52,377 nucleotides of DNA from Firmicutes bacterium UBA4882 (lineage in GTDB: Bacteria; Bacillota; UBA4882): assembly GCA_002399265.1 (NCBI GenBank), contig DHDG01000069.1, positions 413 to 52,789 of the forward strand, in the 5' to 3' direction. The position numbers and the translations under genes were made by a program. The notes under the pieces were generated by a model. It ran no database searches and was not told the origin of the DNA. It saw only the letters and a list, made by a program, of their open reading frames with translations. Below are positions 8,629-16,411 of this stretch, piece by piece (positions within the stretch are counted from its first letter, which is position 1; each line of letters begins with the position of its first letter).

Positions 8629-8707
8629 GACACAAGGGGACGGTTCTCCTGTGTCACAGATGGCCGGGATCAGGCAAAATGACACAGGAGAACCGTCCCC
8701 ATGTGTC
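8629..8707. repeat. Nested palindromic repeat, copy C
   Basis: Arms 8629-8656 and 8680-8707 are 28-bp reverse complements with one mismatch (A in the left arm against T in the complement of the right). The core is GGGGACGGTTCT and the flanks are GACACAA and CTGTGTC. It lies in the divergent interval between the GNAT gene and the CPBP protease gene, just upstream of the GNAT ribosome site. Confidence 0.9.
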
Positions 8708-8756
8708 CCTTATTTTTCACAGTTGTTCGACTATTTACGCATTCTTCCTGCAAGAC

Positions 8757-8765
8757 TGGTATAAT
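8757..8765 (+). promoter_or_regulatory. Extended -10 promoter for the CPBP protease gene
   Basis: TGGTATAAT contains a perfect -10 hexamer (8760-8765) preceded by the TGn extension. No good -35 hexamer is present at 16-18 bp, which is usual for extended -10 promoters. The start codon is 36 bases downstream. Confidence 0.6.
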
Positions 8766-8800
8766 ATTGAGCAGCAAATGAAAACGGAGGGGGTTCCTTG

Positions 8801-10087
8801 ATGAATGACCTAATCAATAAGCCTACGCCCCGGCAGGCCAATCGTACTTACCTGCTACTGTTGATCCTGCTTTTTGTCGGCAGCATGCTATTGCAAAAAC
8901 GCCTCGGGATCGGCGGTAACCTTTGGGTAAACGAGCTGGCATACCTGCTTTTACCCCCGCTAATTCTGGCCTTCCGCCATAAATGGCCGTTGTGCGAAAC
9001 TTACCGGATGAAAGCAGCCCCTTTCCGGTTGCTGGCAGTCAGTATGCTGGTCGGAGTAACATATTGGTTGTTTAATGCCGTGCTTTATAATGCACTCGAA
9101 TACCTGACTGGTCTGCTGATGAATCCCCTCTCCAGCTCCGGTGCTGAATCCGTCGACCTGCCTGCGCTGCAAATTATATTTACCATACTTGGCATGGTAG
9201 TATTGGCGCCTGTTTGTGAGGAAACCTTTTTTCGCGGATTTATGCTACGCGCTTACGAAGACTATGGTATTAAGCAGAGTTGGATCATTGCCGGAGTCCT
9301 TTTCGGTGCTATGCACGTTATGAACGGGATGAGTAATTTGATTCCTGCGATTTTATTAGGATTGATTTTCGGTTTCCTGGCAAGCCGTACCGGTTCAATT
9401 TGGCCTGCGGTCGCCATGCACTGCGGCAATAACCTGATGTCGCTATTTGGAGCGGCAATCTTGCCAGCAGTGGTCACCCCGCAGATATTGCCTTTATGGA
9501 TCTATGGTTTGGCGATCCTGAGCGCTCTGATAACTCTGCTGTTCTTGTTGACGATCGGAGGCAGAACGTTCCGGGAACCCGATGCAATCACGCCTGAACC
9601 GGAAGGAAGCAGCGCGATCAAATCTCTCCGGCGCTCCAAGCCGCTCTGGCTGGCAGTTATTTTCTTACTGCTTATTGCTGGAGTAGAAATCGAAATGCGC
9701 GTCAATCAAAAGGATTCACTGATTATCAAATGGTCGAAAACCGCTGCCTCCGATTTAACCCCCTCTGACTCAAATCAGGAGACAAACATCCGCGCCTGTG
9801 AGTTTACAGGTGGTTTTCTGCTGTTCTCTATCGACGTGCAACCCAAGGAGGTCGGCAAGGAACTGATCTTCCGTTTTGATTATAAAGTTGCTGAGATTAA
9901 TGAAGGCACATTCAAATTGCTGGATCCAAATGGCGCTGTTGTTTGGGAAGATGGCATTCAGGGCATTGGTCTGACCGCTCAAAATGAGGTCAGGCAAGCT
10001 GCACTGGATCAACCTGGTCAATGGCAACTTTACCTGCATGGAAGCGGCCGAGAGCTGGAGATTAGGGCCGTGTGGAAGATAGAATAA
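8801..10087 (+). CDS. CPBP family intramembrane metalloprotease
   Basis: This is a multipass membrane protein of 428 residues with an Abi/CaaX-type (CPBP) glutamic protease core. Motif 1 is EETFFRGFML (EExxxR, near residue 138), motif 2 is FGAMHVMNG, and motif 3 is in AMHCGNN. About eight TM helices are visible, the last at about 283-300, followed by a soluble beta-rich C-terminal domain of some 120 residues that would lie outside the membrane and is unusual for the family. The ATG at 8801 follows GGAGGGGG by seven bases and has an extended -10 promoter upstream. Known roles of CPBP proteins include prenyl-protein processing and bacteriocin self-immunity; no bacteriocin gene is seen here, so the substrate is open. 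Confidence 0.88.
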   Translation: MNDLINKPTPRQANRTYLLLLILLFVGSMLLQKRLGIGGNLWVNELAYLLLPPLILAFRHKWPLCETYRMKAAPFRLLAVSMLVGVTYWLFNAVLYNALEYLTGLLMNPLSSSGAESVDLPALQIIFTILGMVVLAPVCEETFFRGFMLRAYEDYGIKQSWIIAGVLFGAMHVMNGMSNLIPAILLGLIFGFLASRTGSIWPAVAMHCGNNLMSLFGAAILPAVVTPQILPLWIYGLAILSALITLLFLLTIGGRTFREPDAITPEPEGSSAIKSLRRSKPLWLAVIFLLLIAGVEIEMRVNQKDSLIIKWSKTAASDLTPSDSNQETNIRACEFTGGFLLFSIDVQPKEVGKELIFRFDYKVAEINEGTFKLLDPNGAVVWEDGIQGIGLTAQNEVRQAALDQPGQWQLYLHGSGRELEIRAVWKIE

Positions 10088-10092
10088 GAAAC

Positions 10093-10113
10093 GGGGGGAT
10101 TGGCAATCCCCCC
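10093..10113. terminator. GC-rich hairpin between convergent genes
   Basis: GGGGGATT and AATCCCCC form a strong stem with a three to four base loop, five bases after the CPBP stop. There is no T-tract, but it sits between two convergent genes and probably ends transcription in both directions. Confidence 0.5.
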
Positions 10114-10128
10114 ATCCGTGATCTTATG

Positions 10129-12000
10129 TCACCTATAAAACTCAAATACGAGGATTACAATCGCCATCAAAGTGGCAGTCAAACCGGACAGTGCGACAAA
10201 AACGCGCTGTCTTTTGCTGCTCTCACCCTTTCTCCATACCACAGCAATTGACACCACACCCACCGCCGCACAAATAAGGTATACATAATTGTTTATGAAA
10301 AATATGCGTAGTTCTGCAAAAGTAGCGTACGAAATAGCCTTGATTACCTGAACAGCCATGTTTGCGATTACGGCAATACCCGCTAAATTCAGGAACAGCC
10401 CCCATTTGGCTGCAGGCATGATAGAAACCGCTTTTTCTTTATGCCGTATCTTGCGAACCAGCCAGATTGCTGCTATTACCAGTGCGGTAATAAGCCAAAT
10501 TACGCTGAGCATAGAGAAAATAGCGCCGCCAATTAAGACGTACATTATATTCTGCGGAAACGGCAAAAGATAGCCATACTGCCGTGATATCCGGACAACC
10601 TGTCCGCCCTGGACATCAAAATGCATGAGTGCTTTATTTGCGTCGTTATAATAGATATAAGGACTTATTTGCGTATAGTTTCGACCCGCAAAATCAATGG
10701 TGTGCTGGTCGATCGCCTTGATATCAATCATTTGCATCAGCCCGGGAATCTTACTAAATCCTCTATGCACCCGTCTCGCCTCGATGTAGCTCCCTTCGAG
10801 CTCACTAGTATCCGGCATCTGAACACTGGTTGACGGCACAGCATAGGTTCCGAATATTTCATTAGCCAAATCGCGGCAAAAAGCACTTTCGCCATTCTGA
10901 TTAGTCATAACTATCAGCCCTAGTTGCCGCTCTGGAGCAAAACAAAAATAACTTGAAAAACTGTCAGTGCTGCCTCCGTGTGCGAGGGTTCTGACTCCCT
11001 TGGGGCTTATCCAAAAGCCATGTGCAATGCCAAACAGTCCGCCACCAAAAGAATAACTGGTCGACAGCATTTCTTCCAGAGTGGCATTGTCGGCAAATAA
11101 CGGACTGGTTTGCCCGACAGACGGCATCAGCGCAGCCATGAATTTGGCAGCATCCCCGACAGTACCCATCGCTCCCCCGGCCGGATACAACCCAACATAA
11201 ACCCGCTCAGTGGCTGACTTGACAAAAGAACCTTGGGCTACCATCCTATAGCCATGAATATTCTCTCGCTGAGCCGCTACAGCAGCATTATCCTGCTGCG
11301 TGGGATGAATGGTAGTGGTATCCATGCCAAGCACCTTAAAAATATGTTCATTAACATATTGAAAAAATGGCTCGCCAGAGATACATTCCACAATATACCC
11401 TGCCAAAGAAACGCCGAAATTTGAGTAAGCAATTACTTTTCCCGGTTCATACACTTGTACCGGCTCGCAGATCCGCAAAATTTCCTCAAGCGAACTCACA
11501 TCATCAGCCGATTTGTAAAAAAGATCCATAAGATGATCTTCCCAACCGGCATTGTGGTGCATCAGGTTAAGCATATTAATCGGTTGTTCGAAGCGCAATT
11601 TGGTAAGAAAGCCTTCTGGCAGATAAGATCGGATATCACTTGTCAAATCGAGCCGGCCGTTCTCAACAAGCTGCATTACACTTGTCCAAACAAGCAGCTT
11701 GCTGACTGAACCCCACTCAAAGACAGTGCCAACCTCGGCAGGTATTTCGTTTTCCAGATCAGCATGGCCATAGGCGTTAATGAGGGCCAACTCACCATCT
11801 TTCAGTACAGCGACAGATGCCCCCACTGTTCTTTGACCAATATGTTGGGCGGCGAAAACATCAACAAATGGTGCAAGCCTATCGATTGGGATGCCGGATG
11901 GCGTAACCGCGTAATCCTCATCCGCTGCCAATACCGCCGTTCCAAAACAGGTCAGACATATAATAACAACCACCAAAAAAGGAAAAACAATTCTTCGCAT
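10129..12000 (-). CDS. Beta-lactamase/esterase-like serine hydrolase with membrane C-terminus
   Basis: This 623-residue protein of the class C beta-lactamase/PBP4* superfamily has a signal peptide (residues 1-25), an extracytoplasmic catalytic domain with SVSK (98-101), YSN (192-194) and HGG (341-343), a spacer domain, and four or so TM helices at about 480-620. The SxxK, YxN and HxG triad is complete, so it should be active, but D-Ala-peptidase, esterase and beta-lactamase activities cannot be told apart by sequence. Family members with a C-terminal TM bundle are common in Firmicutes. The ATG follows GGGGGAGC by a few bases. It converges with the CPBP gene. Confidence 0.88.
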   Translation of the reverse strand: MRRIVFPFLVVVIICLTCFGTAVLAADEDYAVTPSGIPIDRLAPFVDVFAAQHIGQRTVGASVAVLKDGELALINAYGHADLENEIPAEVGTVFEWGSVSKLLVWTSVMQLVENGRLDLTSDIRSYLPEGFLTKLRFEQPINMLNLMHHNAGWEDHLMDLFYKSADDVSSLEEILRICEPVQVYEPGKVIAYSNFGVSLAGYIVECISGEPFFQYVNEHIFKVLGMDTTTIHPTQQDNAAVAAQRENIHGYRMVAQGSFVKSATERVYVGLYPAGGAMGTVGDAAKFMAALMPSVGQTSPLFADNATLEEMLSTSYSFGGGLFGIAHGFWISPKGVRTLAHGGSTDSFSSYFCFAPERQLGLIVMTNQNGESAFCRDLANEIFGTYAVPSTSVQMPDTSELEGSYIEARRVHRGFSKIPGLMQMIDIKAIDQHTIDFAGRNYTQISPYIYYNDANKALMHFDVQGGQVVRISRQYGYLLPFPQNIMYVLIGGAIFSMLSVIWLITALVIAAIWLVRKIRHKEKAVSIMPAAKWGLFLNLAGIAVIANMAVQVIKAISYATFAELRIFFINNYVYLICAAVGVVSIAVVWRKGESSKRQRVFVALSGLTATLMAIVILVFEFYR

Positions 12001-12064
12001 TACCGCTCCCCCTATTCACCATAGCCGCGGAAGGTGTTTCTAGAATTGATGCTCCAGCTCCGGA

Positions 12065-12772
12065 CTATATGTCATATATGAAACTAATGTGTCTCTGCAG
12101 CTTTTGACAGAATTCGCCTGTAATTACCGGAAACCTTTTCTCAAACCAACTTTTCCAGACAATATTGTTAATTTGCCGTGATGCCGCCACCAGAATAATA
12201 TAGAGCGCCAAAGCCTCAATAAAGTACAGCCTTTCTTCCGTCAATTGCAGACCATAGCCCGCGATGAAAGCCTTGCGTAAGTGCTTTTTCAGATTGCAGA
12301 GGCAAATAGCCGGATCAAGCAAATAATAGGCCCAGCCAGATAACGAAAAGTCAATTGGGATCAGCTGTCCTTCTCTAATCAGTAAATTGCCGCTCAAAAA
12401 ATCTGCATGAACTAAGCCCCAGCTGGCTTTTGTTTTGGGAGTATTGGCAAACAGGCTGCAGATTAGTTTGGTTACATCACAGACAATACGGTAATCGTCG
12501 TTGCCAATAATACCTGATTGTATGCCTTTCCCAAGATTTTCGCAGGCTTGAGCAATTGTTATCTCATCATAGATCAATCTCCTGAAACCAGCGGGAGGAA
12601 CCCATTTTTGAGAGTGGGCATGCAAGGTTTGCTGTAAGGCGCCCATTTTGACGGTCAACTGATTTTCATTATGGCGGATTAATTGTTTGGAAACGACCTC
12701 AATGTCATAGTTTAGCAGGGCCTTATCAGCCATTTCCGTGAGCAGAGCACCATTTTCCATATTCGCTTGCAT
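12065..12772 (-). CDS. APH-family phosphotransferase lacking most of the N-lobe (probably degenerate)
   Basis: The C-terminal two thirds match the aminoglycoside/choline/homoserine kinase-like fold: catalytic loop HADFLSGNLL, then metal-binding IDFSLSGWAYYLLDPA. The N-terminus starts as usual (about 40 residues, ending IRHNENQLTVK) but then jumps directly to MGALQQTLHAHSQKWVPPAG, a segment that in homologues comes after the ATP-binding hinge, roughly 80 residues later. The missing part would contain the lysine and the strand that bind ATP. The reading frame is intact (235 residues), which suggests an in-frame internal deletion. The ATG at 12772 follows AGAAGG by six bases. The protein may be a decaying kinase. 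Substrate unknown; related proteins include CotS-like and homoserine kinase-like enzymes. Confidence 0.65.
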   Translation of the reverse strand: MQANMENGALLTEMADKALLNYDIEVVSKQLIRHNENQLTVKMGALQQTLHAHSQKWVPPAGFRRLIYDEITIAQACENLGKGIQSGIIGNDDYRIVCDVTKLICSLFANTPKTKASWGLVHADFLSGNLLIREGQLIPIDFSLSGWAYYLLDPAICLCNLKKHLRKAFIAGYGLQLTEERLYFIEALALYIILVAASRQINNIVWKSWFEKRFPVITGEFCQKLQRHISFIYDI

Positions 12773-12911
12773 ACTCAACCTTCTTTCCTGGAATGCCGCC
12801 GGTTGTAGGAGGGGGCGACTGGCTTCTTCGCACTGCCAACAGCATGTTTACAGAAAATCTATTAGCAAAAAGTATGCCGCTCCCCCGCAAAAATTCACCT
12901 CCTGGAAAGCA

Positions 12912-12935
12912 AAACAGACAACCCATGGTTGTCTG
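12912..12935 (-). terminator. Terminator of the methionine/cysteine operon
   Basis: On the minus strand CAGACAACC and GGTTGTCTG form a nine-pair stem with a three-base loop, followed by TTTTGCTTT. It lies about 60 bases after the cysK stop and is the only strong terminator seen after the riboswitch terminator of this operon. Confidence 0.8.
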
Positions 12936-12993
12936 CCGCATTTTGTTGCTGAATATTGATTTGATGAATATCCGTATATGAAAACGCTCTGGC

Positions 12994-13896
12994 TTAAATC
13001 AACGCCGTGCTGAAATAGCGCTCAGCCCTGTCCGGCAACACTGTTACAATTGTCGCCACCTTTTCCGCTGTTTTAGCCACCTGGCACGCTCCCCAGAAGT
13101 TGGCACCGGCAGATGTTCCCACCAATAATCCGATCTCACTGGCCAGAAAGCGCGCGCTTTCGATGGCGTCATCATCAGTCACTTCAATTACCTGATCAAC
13201 AATGGCAGGATCGAGCACGCTGGGAATGAAACCGTCTCCAATCCCCTGAATTTTATGAAAACCAGGTTCGTGTCCAAGAAGTGCCGAGACGTTTTTAGGT
13301 TCTACCGCCACAATGCGCACATTGGGGTTCTGTTCCTTCAGATACCGGCCAACTCCGGCCAACGTCCCCCCACTACCCATTCCGGAGACAAAAACGTCCA
13401 CTTTACCGTCTAGATCACGCCAAATTTCAGGGCCGGTAGTTAAATAATGAGCCTGCGGATTATCTTTGTTTTCAAATTGCTGAGGTACATAGACATTCGG
13501 ATTCTCGGCGCGGATAGCTTCCACCCGTCGCAGGCAGCCTTCAATACTCTCCTCAGCAGGAGTAAGCACTAATTTTCCACCAAAGGCTTTGATAATTTTC
13601 TTGCGCTCTTCACTCATATTCTCTGGCATGACAATCATAACGCGATAGCCCATCCGTCTCCCCGCCAGCGTCAAACCAATGCCGGTATTGCCAGAGGTGG
13701 GCTCTACGATCGTCATCCCGGGCCGCAACTCTCCGCGTCGCTCGGCTTCTTCCAGCATATAGCGGGCAACGCGATCTTTGATGCTGCCCCCGGGGTTCAA
13801 GAACTCTGCTTTGCCATAAATACGTACACCGGCTGAACGCTTAAGTAAAACCAATGGTGTGTTCCCAATGCAATCCAAGATCGAGTCATATAACAT
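12994..13896 (-). CDS. cysK: Cysteine synthase (O-acetylserine sulfhydrylase)
   Basis: This PLP enzyme makes cysteine from O-acetylserine and sulfide. The 300-residue protein has the PLP lysine in NPGGSIKDRV (K40), the phosphate/substrate loop PTSGNTGIG and the glycine-rich GSGGTLAGVGRYL. The length and motifs fit CysK/CysM-type beta-replacement enzymes; a cystathionine beta-synthase-like role in this short form cannot be excluded. It is the last gene of a sulfur operon, 80 bases after the UPF0280 gene, and is followed by a strong terminator. The link with sulfide-using homocysteine genes upstream suggests joint supply of both sulfur amino acids. Confidence 0.93.
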   Translation of the reverse strand: MLYDSILDCIGNTPLVLLKRSAGVRIYGKAEFLNPGGSIKDRVARYMLEEAERRGELRPGMTIVEPTSGNTGIGLTLAGRRMGYRVMIVMPENMSEERKKIIKAFGGKLVLTPAEESIEGCLRRVEAIRAENPNVYVPQQFENKDNPQAHYLTTGPEIWRDLDGKVDVFVSGMGSGGTLAGVGRYLKEQNPNVRIVAVEPKNVSALLGHEPGFHKIQGIGDGFIPSVLDPAIVDQVIEVTDDDAIESARFLASEIGLLVGTSAGANFWGACQVAKTAEKVATIVTVLPDRAERYFSTALI

Positions 13897-13976
13897 CTAT
13901 TAAGCTCCTATCTGCTCTGCTGCATCGTGAGCGTCTATACACTCAAAATTTCAATTGCTAATATATTCTCTATCGG

Positions 13977-14729
13977 TTACATCTGTACCAGCTGGATGTC
14001 TCCCCAGGCAGCCAGCTTATCGCCAATAATGATTACTGCCCCTAATACGCCATTTAGTCCAGAAACAAAGCCAGTCACAGACTCAAGATCATCGGGCGTT
14101 TTTACGCGGTTCCCCGCAGCAGTGGCAACAGCGTCAGCCAGGGCTGCACTGCGGGCCACAATCACGGTTGCGTCACTCATCCCAAAGCTAAGTGAGTGCC
14201 CGACTGTACCGGAAGAAGTGCATATTCCCACTGGAGTCTGCTCTGGTGTCACCATTAAGGCCACTTTCTGGCTTAGCGGAGACTGGCCGGCATAAATGCC
14301 GATCCTCCGAGGCTGCGTGCTTGTTAAAAATATATCACCTCCGTTTTCAACAATAACCTCTTGGGAGTACTTTGTCAGGGCTTCCCCAACCATTTCGCTG
14401 ATTACGCCGGCGACCGCCGCCATCGGCCCAACGCCGGCGACACTGCTTGCCTCGCACATCCGCCTGATAACAGGCGGCGCCCAGATGGCAGGCGCCAGTG
14501 GTGTCAATGTGGTCAGGAACTCAGGCACAGCACGGATATATTCTTCAATCTGTCGCCGCAAATTTAAAACTAGTGCGCGCGTATCGTCCTCGGCCTGCAT
14601 AAGGGATGCTCCACTCAGCCCTTGTCCCAGGCCGATCTGCAAATCAGTTTCCTGAATCCGGCAATTAAAAAAGAAGCGGTCTTTGTCATTGAATAACTCG
14701 CGATAGGTGCGCGGTTCATAATGGCCCAT
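13977..14729 (-). CDS. UPF0280 family protein (ApbE superfamily), linked to homocysteine synthesis
   Basis: This 250-residue protein begins YEPRTYRELF and contains MAAVAGVISEMVGEAL, IVENGGDIFL and GTVGHSLSFGMSDA, the conserved segments of UPF0280 (COG2122), which is grouped with the ApbE flavin-transferase superfamily. No biochemical role is established that I know of. The gene is three bases downstream of the NIL-ferredoxin gene and two genes from DUF39, an arrangement also known from methanogens, so a role in the anaerobic homocysteine route is likely by context. A flavin-related function, for example loading FMN onto a partner, is only an inference from the superfamily. Confidence 0.88.
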   Translation of the reverse strand: MGHYEPRTYRELFNDKDRFFFNCRIQETDLQIGLGQGLSGASLMQAEDDTRALVLNLRRQIEEYIRAVPEFLTTLTPLAPAIWAPPVIRRMCEASSVAGVGPMAAVAGVISEMVGEALTKYSQEVIVENGGDIFLTSTQPRRIGIYAGQSPLSQKVALMVTPEQTPVGICTSSGTVGHSLSFGMSDATVIVARSAALADAVATAAGNRVKTPDDLESVTGFVSGLNGVLGAVIIIGDKLAAWGDIQLVQM

Positions 14730-14732
14730 CGC

Positions 14733-15167
14733 TTAACCTGCCAGTACAGTCCCGTTTAAATGCATAACGGCTACAATAGCGCGCACTGGGCACGACTTGA
14801 CGCATAGCTCGCAGGCAAAGCATTTTTCGGGAGCGAACACCAGGCTCCAGTCATCGCGCCTGAGTGTCAGGGCACCGGACGGGCATACTGATGTACAGGC
14901 ACCGCAATGCACGCAACGCTCCTCGTCCAGCGTAATTCCGCTTTTTAGGATGCGGAATTCGATCCCTTCGTGAGCCGTGAAATCAATGGCCTCTGCAATA
15001 TCCTGCTCGCTTCCTTCAATGTCCATGATCAATTCGCCGGCTTTATTCGCAGCCACTTCGGCACGCAGGATATTAATCATCAAGTTATATTCCTTGACCA
15101 AACGGTAAGTAATAGGCTTGCTGAAATGCTCCTGAGGAAAACGCAGGAAAGCCTTAATTTCTTGCAT
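14733..15167 (-). CDS. NIL domain and 2x[4Fe-4S] ferredoxin protein for homocysteine synthesis
   Basis: This 144-residue protein has an N-terminal NIL domain (about 1-75, ligand-binding domain first seen in MetN transporters) and a C-terminal bacterial ferredoxin with two CxxCxxCxxxC clusters: C85, C88, C91, C95 and C116, C119, C122, C126. In methanogens and other anaerobes this protein type acts with the DUF39 protein to turn aspartate semialdehyde and sulfide into homocysteine, probably donating electrons. The start at 15167 is one base after the DUF39 stop and has GGAGGT upstream; a longer frame to 15236 would overlap DUF39. It may also supply electrons to the neighbouring cobalamin reactivase (inference). 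Confidence 0.92.
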   Translation of the reverse strand: MQEIKAFLRFPQEHFSKPITYRLVKEYNLMINILRAEVAANKAGELIMDIEGSEQDIAEAIDFTAHEGIEFRILKSGITLDEERCVHCGACTSVCPSGALTLRRDDWSLVFAPEKCFACELCVKSCPVRAIVAVMHLNGTVLAG

Positions 15168-15168
15168 C

Positions 15169-16341
15169 TTAAGCACCTCCAACAATCTCAAGGTTTTGCG
15201 GGCTGGCAGTTGTTGGTAGGGGCGCGACCGGTTCACTCAACAGGAATTGACCGTCTGCAATCCATTGTTTTAGAGTACTGGCGATTGCGCGAGCCGTCTT
15301 CATGCTAGAGAGCGGTGCGGTAGGCACTTTACGTCCCTCCAAAACTACTGTTCCACTTTGCAGTGTTTCATATGACACTTTGGCCAACACCGGGCGCGAC
15401 CGTGAAGGTACGCTGTAATCATAAATGTTAGTATAAATGTCACGGTTGCAAACAGCAGCATAACGCACCATCTCTTCATCCAGGATTGGAATGGGTATGC
15501 CAACACCAACAAACATTGAGACCCCATACCCTTCCATCACTGCCGCCCTGATAAACTGCGTGCTCATCTGTTTCAGGTCGCCAATCAGCGCCAGTGAGGC
15601 CGCGTTCTGAAATGGCAAGCCGTTCTCACCGCGCGGACGGGAAGGATTGTGCTGTGTACCATGCCAGGCCACATAACCCTGAGTACCGCCAAGAAAGATC
15701 CGGGTACCGATTCCGATCGTACGCAAGTAAGGATCATTGATGAGCGGACTTAATGCCCCAGAAGTACTATAATTTACATTGCCGCAATTGGGCAACAAAG
15801 TACCCATATAAGTATGAATAGTCCGGTCGGACCTGTTTGCAGCTGCACCATAGTTTTGATAGGCGTTGCGCGGATTAAACAAATAGGCTTCATTGATAAT
15901 TTCTTTGCTGATATAGGTGGCAATCTCTGTGCGGGGGTAGCAGTCGGTGCCATACGAGATGGCGCGCAGTTTGACCTGCTTGCCGGCGATCAGCTCCTCA
16001 ATGACATGAGCCCCGCCATATTCCAAACTGCCTGATTCCGTTAGTTCTGTGGCACCTAAGTAGGCATCGACAGCTGCTACGCCAGCGTAAGCCGGTACAT
16101 CATTGAGCCATACTTTGGTCATCCGGATCGGGGGCTCGGAATGGCCAAAGTTAAGCCAGACTCCGGAAGAACACATCGGACCAAAAGTTCCGGTGGTAAC
16201 TACATCCACCTCCTTAGCTGCCTGGGCGGTACCTTTCTCTGCCACAATTTCTGCGATTTCTTCGGCTGTTACGACCACTGCCCGCCGCTGTTTAATTTTC
16301 TCGTTGATTTCAGCAAAACTCTTCAGGCTCAATATGCTCAT
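15169..16341 (-). CDS. Homocysteine biosynthesis protein, DUF39 (COG1900) family
   Basis: This 390-residue protein belongs to DUF39: the N-terminal region has EVDVVTTGTFGPMCSSG with the conserved Cys57 and FGHSEPPIRM, followed by AYAGVAAVDAYLGATEL and a later FLGGTQGYVAWHGTQHNP. In Methanosarcina and several strict anaerobes this family is needed, with the NIL-ferredoxin, for homocysteine formation from aspartate semialdehyde and sulfide without O-acyl-homoserine. Archaeal versions can carry C-terminal CBS domains; this one ends after the core. It lies 70 bases after the reactivase gene and one base before NIL-ferredoxin. The start ATG at 16341 has only a close AAAGG, so the exact start is less certain. 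Confidence 0.92.
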   Translation of the reverse strand: MSILSLKSFAEINEKIKQRRAVVVTAEEIAEIVAEKGTAQAAKEVDVVTTGTFGPMCSSGVWLNFGHSEPPIRMTKVWLNDVPAYAGVAAVDAYLGATELTESGSLEYGGAHVIEELIAGKQVKLRAISYGTDCYPRTEIATYISKEIINEAYLFNPRNAYQNYGAAANRSDRTIHTYMGTLLPNCGNVNYSTSGALSPLINDPYLRTIGIGTRIFLGGTQGYVAWHGTQHNPSRPRGENGLPFQNAASLALIGDLKQMSTQFIRAAVMEGYGVSMFVGVGIPIPILDEEMVRYAAVCNRDIYTNIYDYSVPSRSRPVLAKVSYETLQSGTVVLEGRKVPTAPLSSMKTARAIASTLKQWIADGQFLLSEPVAPLPTTASPQNLEIVGGA

Positions 16342-16411
16342 CCTTTCTGATCGATCCTGTTCTTTGCTACCTTAGTTCTTTGCTTGTAGGTTAACGCAAC
16401 GATCTGCGCAT

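Noticed and set aside
12726..12941. 71-codon minus-strand ORF upstream of the kinase-fold gene
   Set aside because: It begins inside the operon terminator hairpin, overlaps the kinase start out of frame and matches no family.
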